Assembly: GCA_965240365.1 (NCBI GenBank)
Contig: OZ251218.1
Coordinates: 1,736,001-1,800,000 of the forward strand
Origin: G965240365 sp965240365
Lineage (GTDB): Bacteria; Pseudomonadota; Gammaproteobacteria; Eutrophobiales; Eutrophobiaceae
Direction of reading: 5' to 3'
Length of the DNA stretch: 64,000 nucleotides
Part shown: positions 43,230 through 52,112 of the stretch, piece after piece
Numbering within the stretch: position 1 is the stretch's first letter
Layout of the letters: every line of letters starts with the position of its first letter
The notes under the pieces: generated by a model
Database searches by the model: none
What the model was told of the DNA's origin: nothing
Seen by the model: only the letters and a program-made list of their open reading frames with translations
Translations under genes and position numbers: made by a program

Positions 43230-44420
43230 ATGAGAAATCCCATAATCAAAGATATCCGCGTTTCGCTCGTTACCGGAAAAGGTGACGGTGGCGACTACCA
43301 CTCCCAAAAAGAGGGACACTGGATTATCGATTCCGACATCTCTAATCCGATGTCAGGATACAAGAAATACCGCGCCTCCCGCGCCAGTTGGGGCATCGGA
43401 GTGCTCGGTTCTATTCTTGTGGAAATCGAAGGCGATCGCGGGAACGTGGGCATTGCAACCGGCTTTGGTGGAGAACCCGCAGGGTATCTCATTGAAAAGC
43501 ACTTCTCGCGGTTTGTTCTTGGCGCTGATCCGCGCAACACGAACATGTTCTGGGATCAGATGTTCCGAGCCTCGATGTTCTATGGGCGCAAAGGTCTGCC
43601 CTTGGCCGTAATCAGTGTTGTGGATCTGGCGATCTGGGATCTATTGGGGAAAATCCGTCAGGAACCAGTTTGGGCAATGATAAGCGGCAAAACCCGCGAA
43701 ACACTCGAATTTTATTGCACGGGGCCAAGACCCGATATTGCCAAAGAAAAGGGGTTCATCGGGGGAAAGGTGCCGTTGCCGTTTGGGCCTTCGGCTGGAA
43801 CAGAGGGACTACGCAAGAATATGGAGTTCTTAACCGCTAACCGAGAGTCTGTTGGGGAAGATTTCCCGCTTCGAGTCGATTGCTACATGTCTTTGACCGT
43901 TCCCTACGCAATCGAACTGGCCAAGGCGTGCCAGCGCCTAAATATCGATTGGTGGGAAGAGGTTCTGCATCCGGACGATTTTGATGGATTCAAAATGTTC
44001 AAACATGCGCATCCAAAGATAAAGTGGACAACGGGAGAGCATGAATACACTCGCTACGGATTCCGCAAACTGATTGAACACCGTTGCGTTGACCTCCTGC
44101 AGCCTGATGTCATGTGGCTTGGTGGAATGACCGAACTTCTTCATGTATCAGCCCTTGCCGCCACCTATGACCTTCCAGTGGTGCCACATGGTAGCGGCGC
44201 CTATTCAAGCCACTTTGTAATCATGTAGCCGCATTCTCCCTTCTGCGAATACATTCAGAACAGCTCAGACGGGACAGATGTCATACCGGTCTTTGGATCG
44301 CTCTTCACAAATGAGAGCGTCCCAGCGAATGGGCGTGTGACCATTGATGACACACCGGGGTTTGGTCTCGAACTCAACACAGAAATGAACCTGACAAGAT
44401 ACAAGCCCCATGTGGCTTGA
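43230..44420 (+). pseudogene. L-rhamnonate dehydratase with in-frame TAG
   Basis: Enolase-superfamily enzyme converting L-rhamnonate to 2-keto-3-deoxy-L-rhamnonate. The ATG at 43230 has AAGGAAAG upstream. The N-terminal part KGDGGDYHSQKEGHWIIDSDI and SRASWGIGVLGSILVEIEG fit RhmD. Metal ligands are seen in LRVDCYM, WWEEVLHP and TTGEHEY, and the catalytic His in VVPHGSG. At codon 333 (44226-44228) a TAG follows SSHFVIM. The same frame then continues PHSPFCEYI to GFGLELNTEMNLTR and a TGA at 44418. The full 396-codon length is normal, so one nonsense change (CAG to TAG is the simplest) separates it from an intact gene. Confidence 0.88.
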
Positions 44421-44430
44421 GGAGAATAAG

Positions 44431-45159
44431 ATGGAAAATCAGATAGCAGTAATCACGGGCGGAGCTCAGGGCATCGGTTTGGCAGTGGCCAAGATTCTAA
44501 ATGCTCAGGGCGCAAAGGTAGTCAGCTGGGATATCGACGATTCCAACGCTGCTACGATAGCATTACTTGGCGACTCGGCTAAGGCAATAGAGTGTAACAT
44601 CACGGATCTGGCTTCGGTCGAAGCCGCCTATGCCGAAACATGCGAGCGGGTGGGGACGCCGACCATGCTGGTGAACAGCGCAGGAATTGCCGGCCCAAAC
44701 GCTCCACTCGATAAGTATGACGTTAGTGCATGGCACAAGGTAATCGACATCAATCTTCACGGCACATTCTACGTAAATCGAGTGTGTGTTGAGGGCATGA
44801 AGTCGAATGGCTATGGCTGCATCACAAACATCGCGTCTATCGCGGGCAAGGAGGGCAATCCAAACACGGCTGCGTACTCGGCGTCCAAGGCAGCGGTCAT
44901 CGGGCTGACTAAGTCCCTTGGCAAGGAATTGGCCGGACTGGACATTGCCGTAAACTGCGTTACTCCGGCAGCGGCGCGCACGCGGATTTTTGACCAGATG
45001 AGCCAAGAACATATCGACTACATGCTGTCGAAAATTCCCCGTGGTCGCTTTCTGGAAGTTGAAGAAGCCGCAAAGATGATCGCTTGGACCGTCTCACCGG
45101 ACAATTCATTCACTACAGGCGCGGTCTTTGATCTGTCAGGTGGTCGGGCAACCTACTGA
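44431..45159 (+). CDS. SDR-family dehydrogenase, likely sugar-acid pathway
   Basis: A 242-residue NAD(P)-dependent short-chain dehydrogenase from ATG 44431 (GAGGAG seven bases before). It has the cofactor loop GGAQGIG, NSAGIAG, the catalytic Ser in IASIAG and YSASK as the active-site Tyr/Lys. It starts 10 bases after the rhamnonate dehydratase frame. In the non-phosphorylated L-rhamnose pathway a dehydrogenase of this family oxidises 2-keto-3-deoxy-L-rhamnonate, so that role is a reasonable guess from context. Confidence 0.88.
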   Translation: MENQIAVITGGAQGIGLAVAKILNAQGAKVVSWDIDDSNAATIALLGDSAKAIECNITDLASVEAAYAETCERVGTPTMLVNSAGIAGPNAPLDKYDVSAWHKVIDINLHGTFYVNRVCVEGMKSNGYGCITNIASIAGKEGNPNTAAYSASKAAVIGLTKSLGKELAGLDIAVNCVTPAAARTRIFDQMSQEHIDYMLSKIPRGRFLEVEEAAKMIAWTVSPDNSFTTGAVFDLSGGRATY

Positions 45160-45268
45160 TGCATTCAGAAGGGGCCGCGCAGTCGCAACAGGCGGAAATT
45201 AAGATATTCAACCGATTACTCGGCGCCGCGCGCCCGAAGGCGCTACCTGAATACGCGATCCGTACCGA

Positions 45269-46126
45269 TCATGGCGTTTCAGCCCGTGCGACAGGGTTGG
45301 ACAAAGCGCCGATGTCGCTGACCGATATTTCGATGATATCGCCCTGTCTCAGGAATCGCGGCGGCTTGCGGCTTGCGCCCGCGCCGTCAGGCGATCCGGT
45401 TGCGATGATATCTCCAGGCCGCATCGGAGCGATGTGTGACAGGTAGGAGACAATGTCGGGCAGGGAGAAAATCATCTCGCGCATGTGACAGCTTTGCATG
45501 ACCTTGCCGTTCATCTTGGTTTCAAGATATAGATCCGCGAAATGGCCAATCTCATCCGCCGTGGTGATGCTCGGCCCCCAACTACCGGAAGCGAAATAAT
45601 TCTTGCCCGCATATATTGACTGTTTCATGCGGTCGCGGATCGTGCCCTCGTTCATAATCGAATAGCCGAAAATATAATCCATGGCCCGGTCGGCGGGGAC
45701 ATTCCAGCACGGCGCGCCGATGACCGCCACCACTTCGCCCTCGAAATCGAACGTCTCCGCCGCGGCGCCACGCGGGATCTGCAAGGCGGCGCCGTGCCCG
45801 ATCAGTGAATCCGCGTGCCTGGTGAAAACGACGATATTGCCGGGCGGTGGCGGGATCACGCCCGCAACGGGATAGATTTTCTTGAAGTTCATCCCGATGC
45901 AGATGATCTTGCCGGGATCAGGGATTGGCGGAAGCCATTTGACATGATCTACCTCGACCGGGTCAGAGGCACAGTTCGACGGCAGTTCGCCAGCCGCGCC
46001 GGCGGTAATGACTGACATCAGGTCCGCATATACCGTCCTGAAACTATGGTTGACCGGATGCAGTCCGGCAGCGTTCAAAATGCCGTAGGTGGCTTCGCCC
46101 GAGAGTAAAAACGAGACGAGTTTCAT
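45269..46126 (-). CDS. Fumarylacetoacetate hydrolase-family protein
   Basis: A 285-residue FAH-fold protein. The conserved core IICIGMNFKKIYPVAG, FTRHADSLIGHG, DFEGEVVAVIG (metal ligand Glu pair), FASGSWGPSITTADEIG and RPGDIIATGSPDGAG is present. Family members cleave or hydrate 2,4-diketo acids. One of them (LRA6-like) splits 2,4-diketo-3-deoxy-L-rhamnonate to pyruvate and lactate, which would complete the neighbouring rhamnonate route. It is, however, in a separate operon with a ketopantoate-reductase-like gene, overlapping it by four bases. Confidence 0.85.
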   Translation of the reverse strand: MKLVSFLLSGEATYGILNAAGLHPVNHSFRTVYADLMSVITAGAAGELPSNCASDPVEVDHVKWLPPIPDPGKIICIGMNFKKIYPVAGVIPPPPGNIVVFTRHADSLIGHGAALQIPRGAAAETFDFEGEVVAVIGAPCWNVPADRAMDYIFGYSIMNEGTIRDRMKQSIYAGKNYFASGSWGPSITTADEIGHFADLYLETKMNGKVMQSCHMREMIFSLPDIVSYLSHIAPMRPGDIIATGSPDGAGASRKPPRFLRQGDIIEISVSDIGALSNPVARAETP

Positions 46127-47067
46127 GACCGTGCCGCCGGAAACGCGGCTTCATGAGCACGAACGATGGTGCTGAGCGTATGATTGTACGGCGTATCGAT
46201 CCCGTATCGTGCGCCCACCACCGCGACTATGCCATTGATCGCATCGATTTCCGACGGTCTCTGCGCCAGATGATCCTGTAGCATCGATGGCGTAGCATTT
46301 TTTAGACCGGATGCAAAGTCGGTGACGTAGGAGACCGGGTCGTCGAAGGAAAAATTTACCCCTTCGGCAAGGCCGCAGGCATATGCCTCCCGAACGCAAT
46401 TCAGGCTAATCTCCCACCAGACGGGATTGGCCAGTAGTTCCGCGGATCCGCATCTGAAAACCGTGCAGGGCGCGCTGAGCGCCACATTGCACAGAAATTT
46501 CTCCCAGACCAGTTGCTGAATATCCTCGAAGGCATTGGCGTTGAAACCGGCCGATCGCCAGATATCCCGCAACCTCAGCAGGCGGTCAGACAGACCGCCA
46601 TCCAACTCGCCAAGTCTGATTTGTTTCATCGCGTTATGATGGGCGTGTCCCGGTCCCTTGATGGAGGCGCCAAAACCTTCCGCGATCCCCAGCAGAACGT
46701 TTTTAGTCGACATATAGCGGGCAATGTTTTCCTTAACCCCCAGACCATTCTGGATCGTAACGATCAATGCGTCCCGCGGCGCCGAGTCGGCGATCGCCTT
46801 CGCTGCCAAACCGACACCGGAAGATTTCGTCACGATCAGATACAGATCGCACGGACCGGCATCGGCTAGACGGGTGCTGGCATGAATATCCGTGACCGTG
46901 CGCTCGCCATGGGGACCCTCGACTCGCAACCCGCGTTCATTGATCGCGGCAATATGATCCGCCCATCGATCGATTGCCCAGACTTCATGTCCCGCGCGGG
47001 ACATCATCATGGCATGAATCGAGCCGATGGCGCCCGTGCCGATAATCGCGATCTTTTCCTTCGTCAT
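46123..47067 (-). CDS. 2-dehydropantoate 2-reductase-like (ApbA/PanE family)
   Basis: A 314-residue NADPH-dependent reductase from ATG 47067 (the longest frame adds 19 residues without support). The Rossmann start IAIIGTGAIGSIHAMMMSRAGH, the cofactor segment YLIVTKSSGVGLAAKAI, and the substrate-domain residues LVWEKFLCNVALSAP (Lys active site) and RPSEIDAINGIV are all typical. In catabolic clusters such enzymes often reduce other 2-keto acids rather than ketopantoate. Translationally coupled to the FAH-type gene. Confidence 0.82.
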   Translation of the reverse strand: MTKEKIAIIGTGAIGSIHAMMMSRAGHEVWAIDRWADHIAAINERGLRVEGPHGERTVTDIHASTRLADAGPCDLYLIVTKSSGVGLAAKAIADSAPRDALIVTIQNGLGVKENIARYMSTKNVLLGIAEGFGASIKGPGHAHHNAMKQIRLGELDGGLSDRLLRLRDIWRSAGFNANAFEDIQQLVWEKFLCNVALSAPCTVFRCGSAELLANPVWWEISLNCVREAYACGLAEGVNFSFDDPVSYVTDFASGLKNATPSMLQDHLAQRPSEIDAINGIVAVVGARYGIDTPYNHTLSTIVRAHEAAFPAARS

Positions 47068-47235
47068 GCCTACAATGATTTCCCGCATCTGATGTGATGA
47101 TTCACAACCCTGATAAGGCTGCACACAAAGAATATTAAGTTTTTAAATGTTTCCATGAAGTGATAAAAAATAACCGGAGTCTGCTGGAGACTTGGTACCA
47201 TAGCATGCAGCCGATGAGATAGCCAAGCCGAACAT

Positions 47236-48135
47236 TTATTCAAGAAGTGCGTCAAACTTCTTCTCAAGCCAATCCCGAAACGCGTTCGCGGGTTTGCTAA
47301 GCCTGCGCCTAGGCCGGGTTACGATGCCGATGTCCCTTCTGATGACGGGGTTCGAAAGCGGAATGATCTTTATACGGCGCGAGCGAAAAAGTCTAGTCGC
47401 TAGAAAAGGCAATACGCATCCGCCAATGCCGCTCTCGACAAATCCGACCAGTGTGGAAAGCTGTTGAAGTTGAATGCCGTTCGGTGAAGCAATGCCGGCT
47501 TCCGAGAGGCTGCTAGCGATATGTCTAGTGGTTGACGACGCCCCGCCCAACATCATAACATTCTGGTTGGCAAGAATCGACCAGTTTATTTCCGGCTTTG
47601 ACAACAGAGGGTGATCGTCCCGGCAGACGAACACAATCTCCTCGTTCGCCAATCGTTCGAACCGAAGAGCGGTGGAAGAGGACGGTCTAGTTGAAATGCC
47701 GAATTCAACGGCATCGTCTCTGACAAACTTCTCAACATCGAGCCCATTGCAATCCAGCACCCGGAATTTTGCGTCCGGAACTTCGGACCGATATTCGGAA
47801 ATCGCACCCGGAATAATCGAAGCCGAGATGCTCATGATCGACGCAAAGGACACTTCAATCAGGTTCTCGGTAACGATGGTTTCCGAAAATCGTAAAAAAT
47901 TGTCGAAGTCCAGCAGCACCGGGCGGGCGTGCTCAATGAAGACCTCTCCCGTGACCGAAAGCTTGATTGGACTGGCGCTGCGATCGAATACGCTGTCTCC
48001 CACGAATTCCTCGATTTTACTAATTCGACGCGTCAGGGCCGGCGACGTCAGACCCAGCGAATCGGCGGCCGCAGAAAAGCTTCCCAATTTCTGAATTTCA
48101 ATAAATGCCCTGAGATCGTTGATTGTTATCGGCAT
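47236..48135 (-). CDS. LysR-family transcriptional regulator
   Basis: A 299-residue regulator starting at the Met of MPITINDLRAFIEIQKLGSFSAAADSLGLTSPALTRRISKIEE, the winged-helix domain. The remaining ~220 residues form the effector-binding domain. The longest frame adds 26 residues that are outside the family pattern. It is divergent from the malate/lactate-dehydrogenase-type gene at 48.4 kb, the classic arrangement for LysR control of a target operon. Confidence 0.9.
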   Translation of the reverse strand: MPITINDLRAFIEIQKLGSFSAAADSLGLTSPALTRRISKIEEFVGDSVFDRSASPIKLSVTGEVFIEHARPVLLDFDNFLRFSETIVTENLIEVSFASIMSISASIIPGAISEYRSEVPDAKFRVLDCNGLDVEKFVRDDAVEFGISTRPSSSTALRFERLANEEIVFVCRDDHPLLSKPEINWSILANQNVMMLGGASSTTRHIASSLSEAGIASPNGIQLQQLSTLVGFVESGIGGCVLPFLATRLFRSRRIKIIPLSNPVIRRDIGIVTRPRRRLSKPANAFRDWLEKKFDALLE

Positions 48136-48200
48136 TCTTAACTTCAACCCCTTGACTCGTTTACGCGACGCATATCCTAAGGCCCGTTTTTGCAAAATGC

Positions 48201-48212
48201 TGAATATATTCA
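48201..48212. promoter_or_regulatory. Possible LysR operator in divergent region
   Basis: The perfect palindrome TGAATATATTCA is followed by another TGAATA half site at 48221-48226. It lies between the lysR start and the 48.4 kb operon, where an autoregulating LysR protein is expected to bind. An AT-rich stretch (48230-48290) beyond it may hold both promoters. Confidence 0.4.
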
Positions 48213-48373
48213 AATTATGCTGAATAACAAAAAATAATCAAATAATCAATATTATTAATTTGACTGCATCTCAAACTTTTTCTAAGCTTACAAAAATTAA
48301 GTGCTTCCTTGTTGGCTCGTTCTTCGGAAGGGCACATAACGGGGGCTTTTTTAAAAAGGTGTGAGACTCTGTG

Positions 48374-49405
48374 ATGAAAAACAAGATTGAGGCATCCCGG
48401 CTCTTCGAGATTGGTGTGGATATCCTGGAGCATGCCGGGGCGGAAAGAGATAATGCGGCGATTCAAGTCGATGCATTTTTATCCGCGGAGCTCAGAGGTC
48501 ATCCATCGCATGGATTCTTAAGGTTGCCGCGGCTTGTCGAGCGCATAGAGGCGGGCGTTGCTCATCCTAACAAGCGCGGCAGCTTTTCGCGGGACGGGAA
48601 TTCGCTCCTGAAAGTGGATGGCCAACGCGGATTGGGTCCTGTTGTCATGGCGGAAGCCATTCAGCGCCTGAAAGACGTTGCATCCGAATCCGGAGTTGCG
48701 ATGGCCTGCATCAGCAACTCGAACCACATCGGAATGCTTGCCATTTATGCCGAAGAGCTGGCGCGGCAGGGCCTTGCCTCCCTTTTGCTTTCAACAAGCG
48801 AAGCCCTGGTTCATCCCTGGGGGGGGCGCAGGGCCATGATTGGCACAAATCCTATCGCGATCGGAATTCCGACTGCGGACAAGCCGTTTGTTGTTGATCT
48901 TGCGACAAGCAAGGTTTCGATGGGCAAGATACACCATTATGCGAGCATCGGTCGGCAACTTGAGCCCGGATGGGCGCTGGACCCGTCGGGTGATCCGACC
49001 GTCGATGCGAAAGCGGCAAGAGATGGCGCGATCGCGCCTTTTGGCGATGCCAAGGGATATGCGCTTGGTCTGGCGTTCGAGGTGTTGGTCGCCGCCATGA
49101 CATCTTCCGCATTGGGGCGCGATGTCGTTGGCACGCTTGATTCGACCGAAGTATGCAACAAGGGTGATATTCTGGTTGTCATGCGCCCTCAATCGGCATC
49201 GGCGCTCACGGCCGTATCGCATTATCTCCATGATATCAGAAAGACGCCGCCGATTGCCGAGGGCTGGCCGGTGACGGTGCCTGGCGACCGTTCGCGCGCC
49301 ATGCGGAACCGCCTGTCGGAAATCGGCATAGAACTGCCGGTAGCGCTCATGGAGAAACTGGAAATTCTTTGTGAGCGGGAGATATCAAAGGAATTCCTTA
49401 ATTGA
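48374..49405 (+). CDS. Malate/L-lactate dehydrogenase-family oxidoreductase
   Basis: A 343-residue NAD(P)-dependent 2-hydroxyacid dehydrogenase of the Ldh_2 family (malate, ureidoglycolate and (2R)-sulfolactate dehydrogenases). Signature stretches are ELRGHPSHGFLRLPRLVERIEAG, VKVDGQRGLGPVV-like dinucleotide loop segments, NSNHIGMLAIYAEELARQG and GTNPIAIGIP. First gene of the run Ldh, Fe-ADH, aldehyde dehydrogenase, unknown gene and BisC-like gene, divergent from lysR. It overlaps the next gene's start by four bases. A GTG/ATG choice at 48371-48374 changes only one residue. Confidence 0.85.
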   Translation: MKNKIEASRLFEIGVDILEHAGAERDNAAIQVDAFLSAELRGHPSHGFLRLPRLVERIEAGVAHPNKRGSFSRDGNSLLKVDGQRGLGPVVMAEAIQRLKDVASESGVAMACISNSNHIGMLAIYAEELARQGLASLLLSTSEALVHPWGGRRAMIGTNPIAIGIPTADKPFVVDLATSKVSMGKIHHYASIGRQLEPGWALDPSGDPTVDAKAARDGAIAPFGDAKGYALGLAFEVLVAAMTSSALGRDVVGTLDSTEVCNKGDILVVMRPQSASALTAVSHYLHDIRKTPPIAEGWPVTVPGDRSRAMRNRLSEIGIELPVALMEKLEILCEREISKEFLN

Positions 49406-50640
49406 GCGGACATATTTCGGAATTTGGCGTGCTGCGATCCCCGGGCCAGGTTCTATTCGGCGAGGGTATGCTGCGCGCGTTGCCGGAAATCGTCGCCGAT
49501 TATGGCGCGAACGTGCTCATATGCACGGATCCCGTTGTAGCCGGACTGGAGGAAGTGCAAGACGTTGCTAAGCGAATACGGGCCATTTCCGGAACCACGG
49601 TAATTTATAGCGAAACAAGGCCGGAACTGCCGAAATCATGCGTTCAGGAGTGCCTCGGCCAACTGGCCGATAACCGCCCGGATGTTATCGTGGGCCTTGG
49701 CGGGGGCAGCGCGATGGATCTTGCAAAACTGGTCTCGGTCGCTTTGAGCGGCTCATCCGACTTGAGCGTGTTCTATGGCGAAAACCTGATCCGCGGGCCT
49801 GTTCTGCCAGTGATCGCCGTCCCGACAACCGCCGGATCGGGGTCGGAAGTAACACCCGTTGCTGTACTGGACGATGACTCGCGCGCCTTGAAAATTGGGA
49901 TTTCCAGCCCGCGCATTATTCCGCGCGTTGCCGTTGTGGACCCGCTGCTAACCCATGGTTGTCCCGCCGGTTTGACGGTTTCTTCCGCCGCCGATGCGAT
50001 GACGCACGCCATTGAGGCCTTCACGAGCGTTCGCCGCGCCGGGAAACCGAATATCGAACGCGAACGGGTCTTTGTCGGCAAGAATATCATAAGCGACTTT
50101 TATGCGTTGAGAGCGATTGAGCTTATCAGCCGAAACATCGCGCGCGTTGCGAAGGACGGTTCCGACGCCCGCGCAAGGCGGGATGTCATGCTCGGGTCTT
50201 TGCTGGCGGGTTTGGCCTTCGGTGTTGCCGGGACGGCTGCCGCTCATGCGATTCAATATCCGGTCGGCGCGCTGACCAAAACGCCGCATGGTTTGGGTGT
50301 TGCGGCGCTCATGCCCTTTGTCATGGCCTTCAACCGTTCGGAGTGCACGGCGACTTTTGCCCAGATCGCATCCGTGATGGGAAAGGCGGACGGCACGGAT
50401 TCGGCCCGGGCTGACGCCGCTCCCGAGTTGGTTCTGTCGCTGTTTTCCTCTGTTGGCATTCCTGGGAATCTGGCCGAACTTGGCGTCGAGAAGGACAAAC
50501 TGGACTGGATTACCGAGCAATCGATGCTACCTAGGAGACTGGTCGAAAACAACCCGCGGAAGCTGTCCCTGGATGGCGTTGGAGAAATCGTCGCCAATGC
50601 CTGGAACGGATATCTTCCACGGCCCAGGGAAATAGCATGA
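49402..50640 (+). CDS. Iron-dependent alcohol dehydrogenase
   Basis: A 412-residue group III alcohol dehydrogenase. Cofactor loop VGLGGGSAMDLAKLVSV, then PTTAGSGSEVTPVAVL, DAMTHAIEAFTS (metal Asp/His), AAHAIQYPVGALTKTPHGLGVAALMP with two further metal His residues. Similar enzymes act on 4-hydroxybutyrate, lactaldehyde or maleylacetate. Overlap of four bases at each end couples it to the Ldh-type and aldehyde dehydrogenase genes. Together with the latter it would oxidise an alcohol through its aldehyde to an acid. Confidence 0.9.
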   Translation: MSGHISEFGVLRSPGQVLFGEGMLRALPEIVADYGANVLICTDPVVAGLEEVQDVAKRIRAISGTTVIYSETRPELPKSCVQECLGQLADNRPDVIVGLGGGSAMDLAKLVSVALSGSSDLSVFYGENLIRGPVLPVIAVPTTAGSGSEVTPVAVLDDDSRALKIGISSPRIIPRVAVVDPLLTHGCPAGLTVSSAADAMTHAIEAFTSVRRAGKPNIERERVFVGKNIISDFYALRAIELISRNIARVAKDGSDARARRDVMLGSLLAGLAFGVAGTAAAHAIQYPVGALTKTPHGLGVAALMPFVMAFNRSECTATFAQIASVMGKADGTDSARADAAPELVLSLFSSVGIPGNLAELGVEKDKLDWITEQSMLPRRLVENNPRKLSLDGVGEIVANAWNGYLPRPREIA

Positions 50641-52082
50641 TGAAGCGCGGTGTCCATGACTACGATCTCTTTGTCGGTGGCGACTGGACGCCGGCGAAAG
50701 CCGGCGGACGGATTCAGGTGTTCAATCCGGCGGACAATTCCATCGTTGGGACCGTATCGGATGCAACTGTCGCGGATGCGCTGAACGCTCTTGAAGCAGT
50801 CCATGCGGGACAGCCCGCATGGGCGGGGACCGCTCCCAGGGAACGGAGTGAAATTCTGTTGCGCTGTTACGAACTGATGCGCGCGCGCGCCGAAGATCTG
50901 GCGCGCCTCATTACGATGGAAAACGGTAAGTCGCTTCGGGATGCGCGGGGCGAGGTCGCCTATGCGGCGGAATTTTTCCGGTGGTTTTCCGAAGAGGCCG
51001 TCAGGATCGGCGGGGAATTGGCGCTGTCTCCGTCGGGCAACAACCGGATCCTTGTGCAGCATCAGCCGGTCGGCGTTGCCTTACTGATTACGCCGTGGAA
51101 CTTCCCCGCGGCGATGGCGACGCGCAAACTCGGGCCGGCTCTGGCGGCGGGCTGCGGCTGCATTCTGAAGCCCGCCACGGAAACGCCGCTGACCGCTTTC
51201 GCGATCGCGGCGCTGATGGCGGAAGCGGGTCTTCCCAAGGGAACGGTCAGTGTCGTTTCGACGTCCGATACGCCGGCCGTCGTAAGCGCCCTGATGTCCG
51301 ATCCCCGCATCCGCAAACTGTCCTTTACGGGATCAACCCAAGTGGGCAGGGGGCTTTTGGGTCAGGCCGCGCAACAGGTCATGAAATGCTCCATGGAACT
51401 CGGCGGCAACGCCCCGTTTATCGTACTGGACGACGCCGACATCGAAGCGGCGGCCGATGGCGCGATGGTCGCCAAGATGCGCAACGGAGGAGAAGCCTGT
51501 ACCGCCGCGAACCGTTTTCTCGCGCATGAAGCAGTCGAAAAAGAATTCTGCCGGTTGCTGGCGGATCGCATGGGGGCGCTCACGGTCGGGAACGGACTGG
51601 CTCCTGGCACGCACTGCGGTCCGATGATCAATGCCGACGCGGTCCGCGATATCTCCGCTCTGGTGACCGATGCGATCGAGGCCGGCGCAGAACGGGTGAC
51701 GGGCGGCCGGATCCCCGACGGGCCCGGCCACTACTATCCGCCGACCGTGCTGAGAAACGTCCCGAAGAAAGCACACATCTCGAACACTGAGATTTTCGGG
51801 CCCGTCGCGCCGGTTACGGCATTCGCGACCGAGGACGAGGCTGTCCGAATGGCGAATGATACCGAGTATGGTTTGGTTTCATATCTCTACACGACCGATC
51901 TCGCGCGCGGATTGCGGGTGAGCGAACGGCTAGAATCCGGGATGGTCGCCCTTAACCGGGGTCTCGTCTCGGACCCGGCGGCTCCTTTCGGAGGCATCAA
52001 GCAAAGCGGATTGGGCCGTGAAGGATCGAGCTACGGCATCCACGAGTTTCTTGAGGTCAAATACATCGCGACTGACTGGTAA
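50637..52082 (+). CDS. Succinate-semialdehyde-type aldehyde dehydrogenase
   Basis: A 481-residue NAD(P)-dependent aldehyde dehydrogenase closest in style to GabD/SSADH. It has LITPWNFPAAMATRKLGPALAAGC, KPATETPLTAFAIAALMAEAG, the general-base Glu in MELGGNAPFIVLDDAD, catalytic Cys in GGEACTAANRFL, and EIFGPVAPVTAF. Start ATG 50637 overlaps the Fe-ADH stop. The alcohol-to-aldehyde-to-acid pair (Fe-ADH plus this enzyme) resembles 4-hydroxybutyrate oxidation, but the substrate is not proven. Confidence 0.9.
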   Translation: MMKRGVHDYDLFVGGDWTPAKAGGRIQVFNPADNSIVGTVSDATVADALNALEAVHAGQPAWAGTAPRERSEILLRCYELMRARAEDLARLITMENGKSLRDARGEVAYAAEFFRWFSEEAVRIGGELALSPSGNNRILVQHQPVGVALLITPWNFPAAMATRKLGPALAAGCGCILKPATETPLTAFAIAALMAEAGLPKGTVSVVSTSDTPAVVSALMSDPRIRKLSFTGSTQVGRGLLGQAAQQVMKCSMELGGNAPFIVLDDADIEAAADGAMVAKMRNGGEACTAANRFLAHEAVEKEFCRLLADRMGALTVGNGLAPGTHCGPMINADAVRDISALVTDAIEAGAERVTGGRIPDGPGHYYPPTVLRNVPKKAHISNTEIFGPVAPVTAFATEDEAVRMANDTEYGLVSYLYTTDLARGLRVSERLESGMVALNRGLVSDPAAPFGGIKQSGLGREGSSYGIHEFLEVKYIATDW

Positions 52083-52112
52083 TCGCATCTTATGTGGTAA
52101 AGGAGGATTCTA

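Noticed and set aside
45159..45446. A 95-residue plus-strand open frame after the SDR gene
   Set aside because: Mostly antisense to the FAH-family gene. It starts at the overlap with the SDR stop but has no ribosome site and no recognisable domain.
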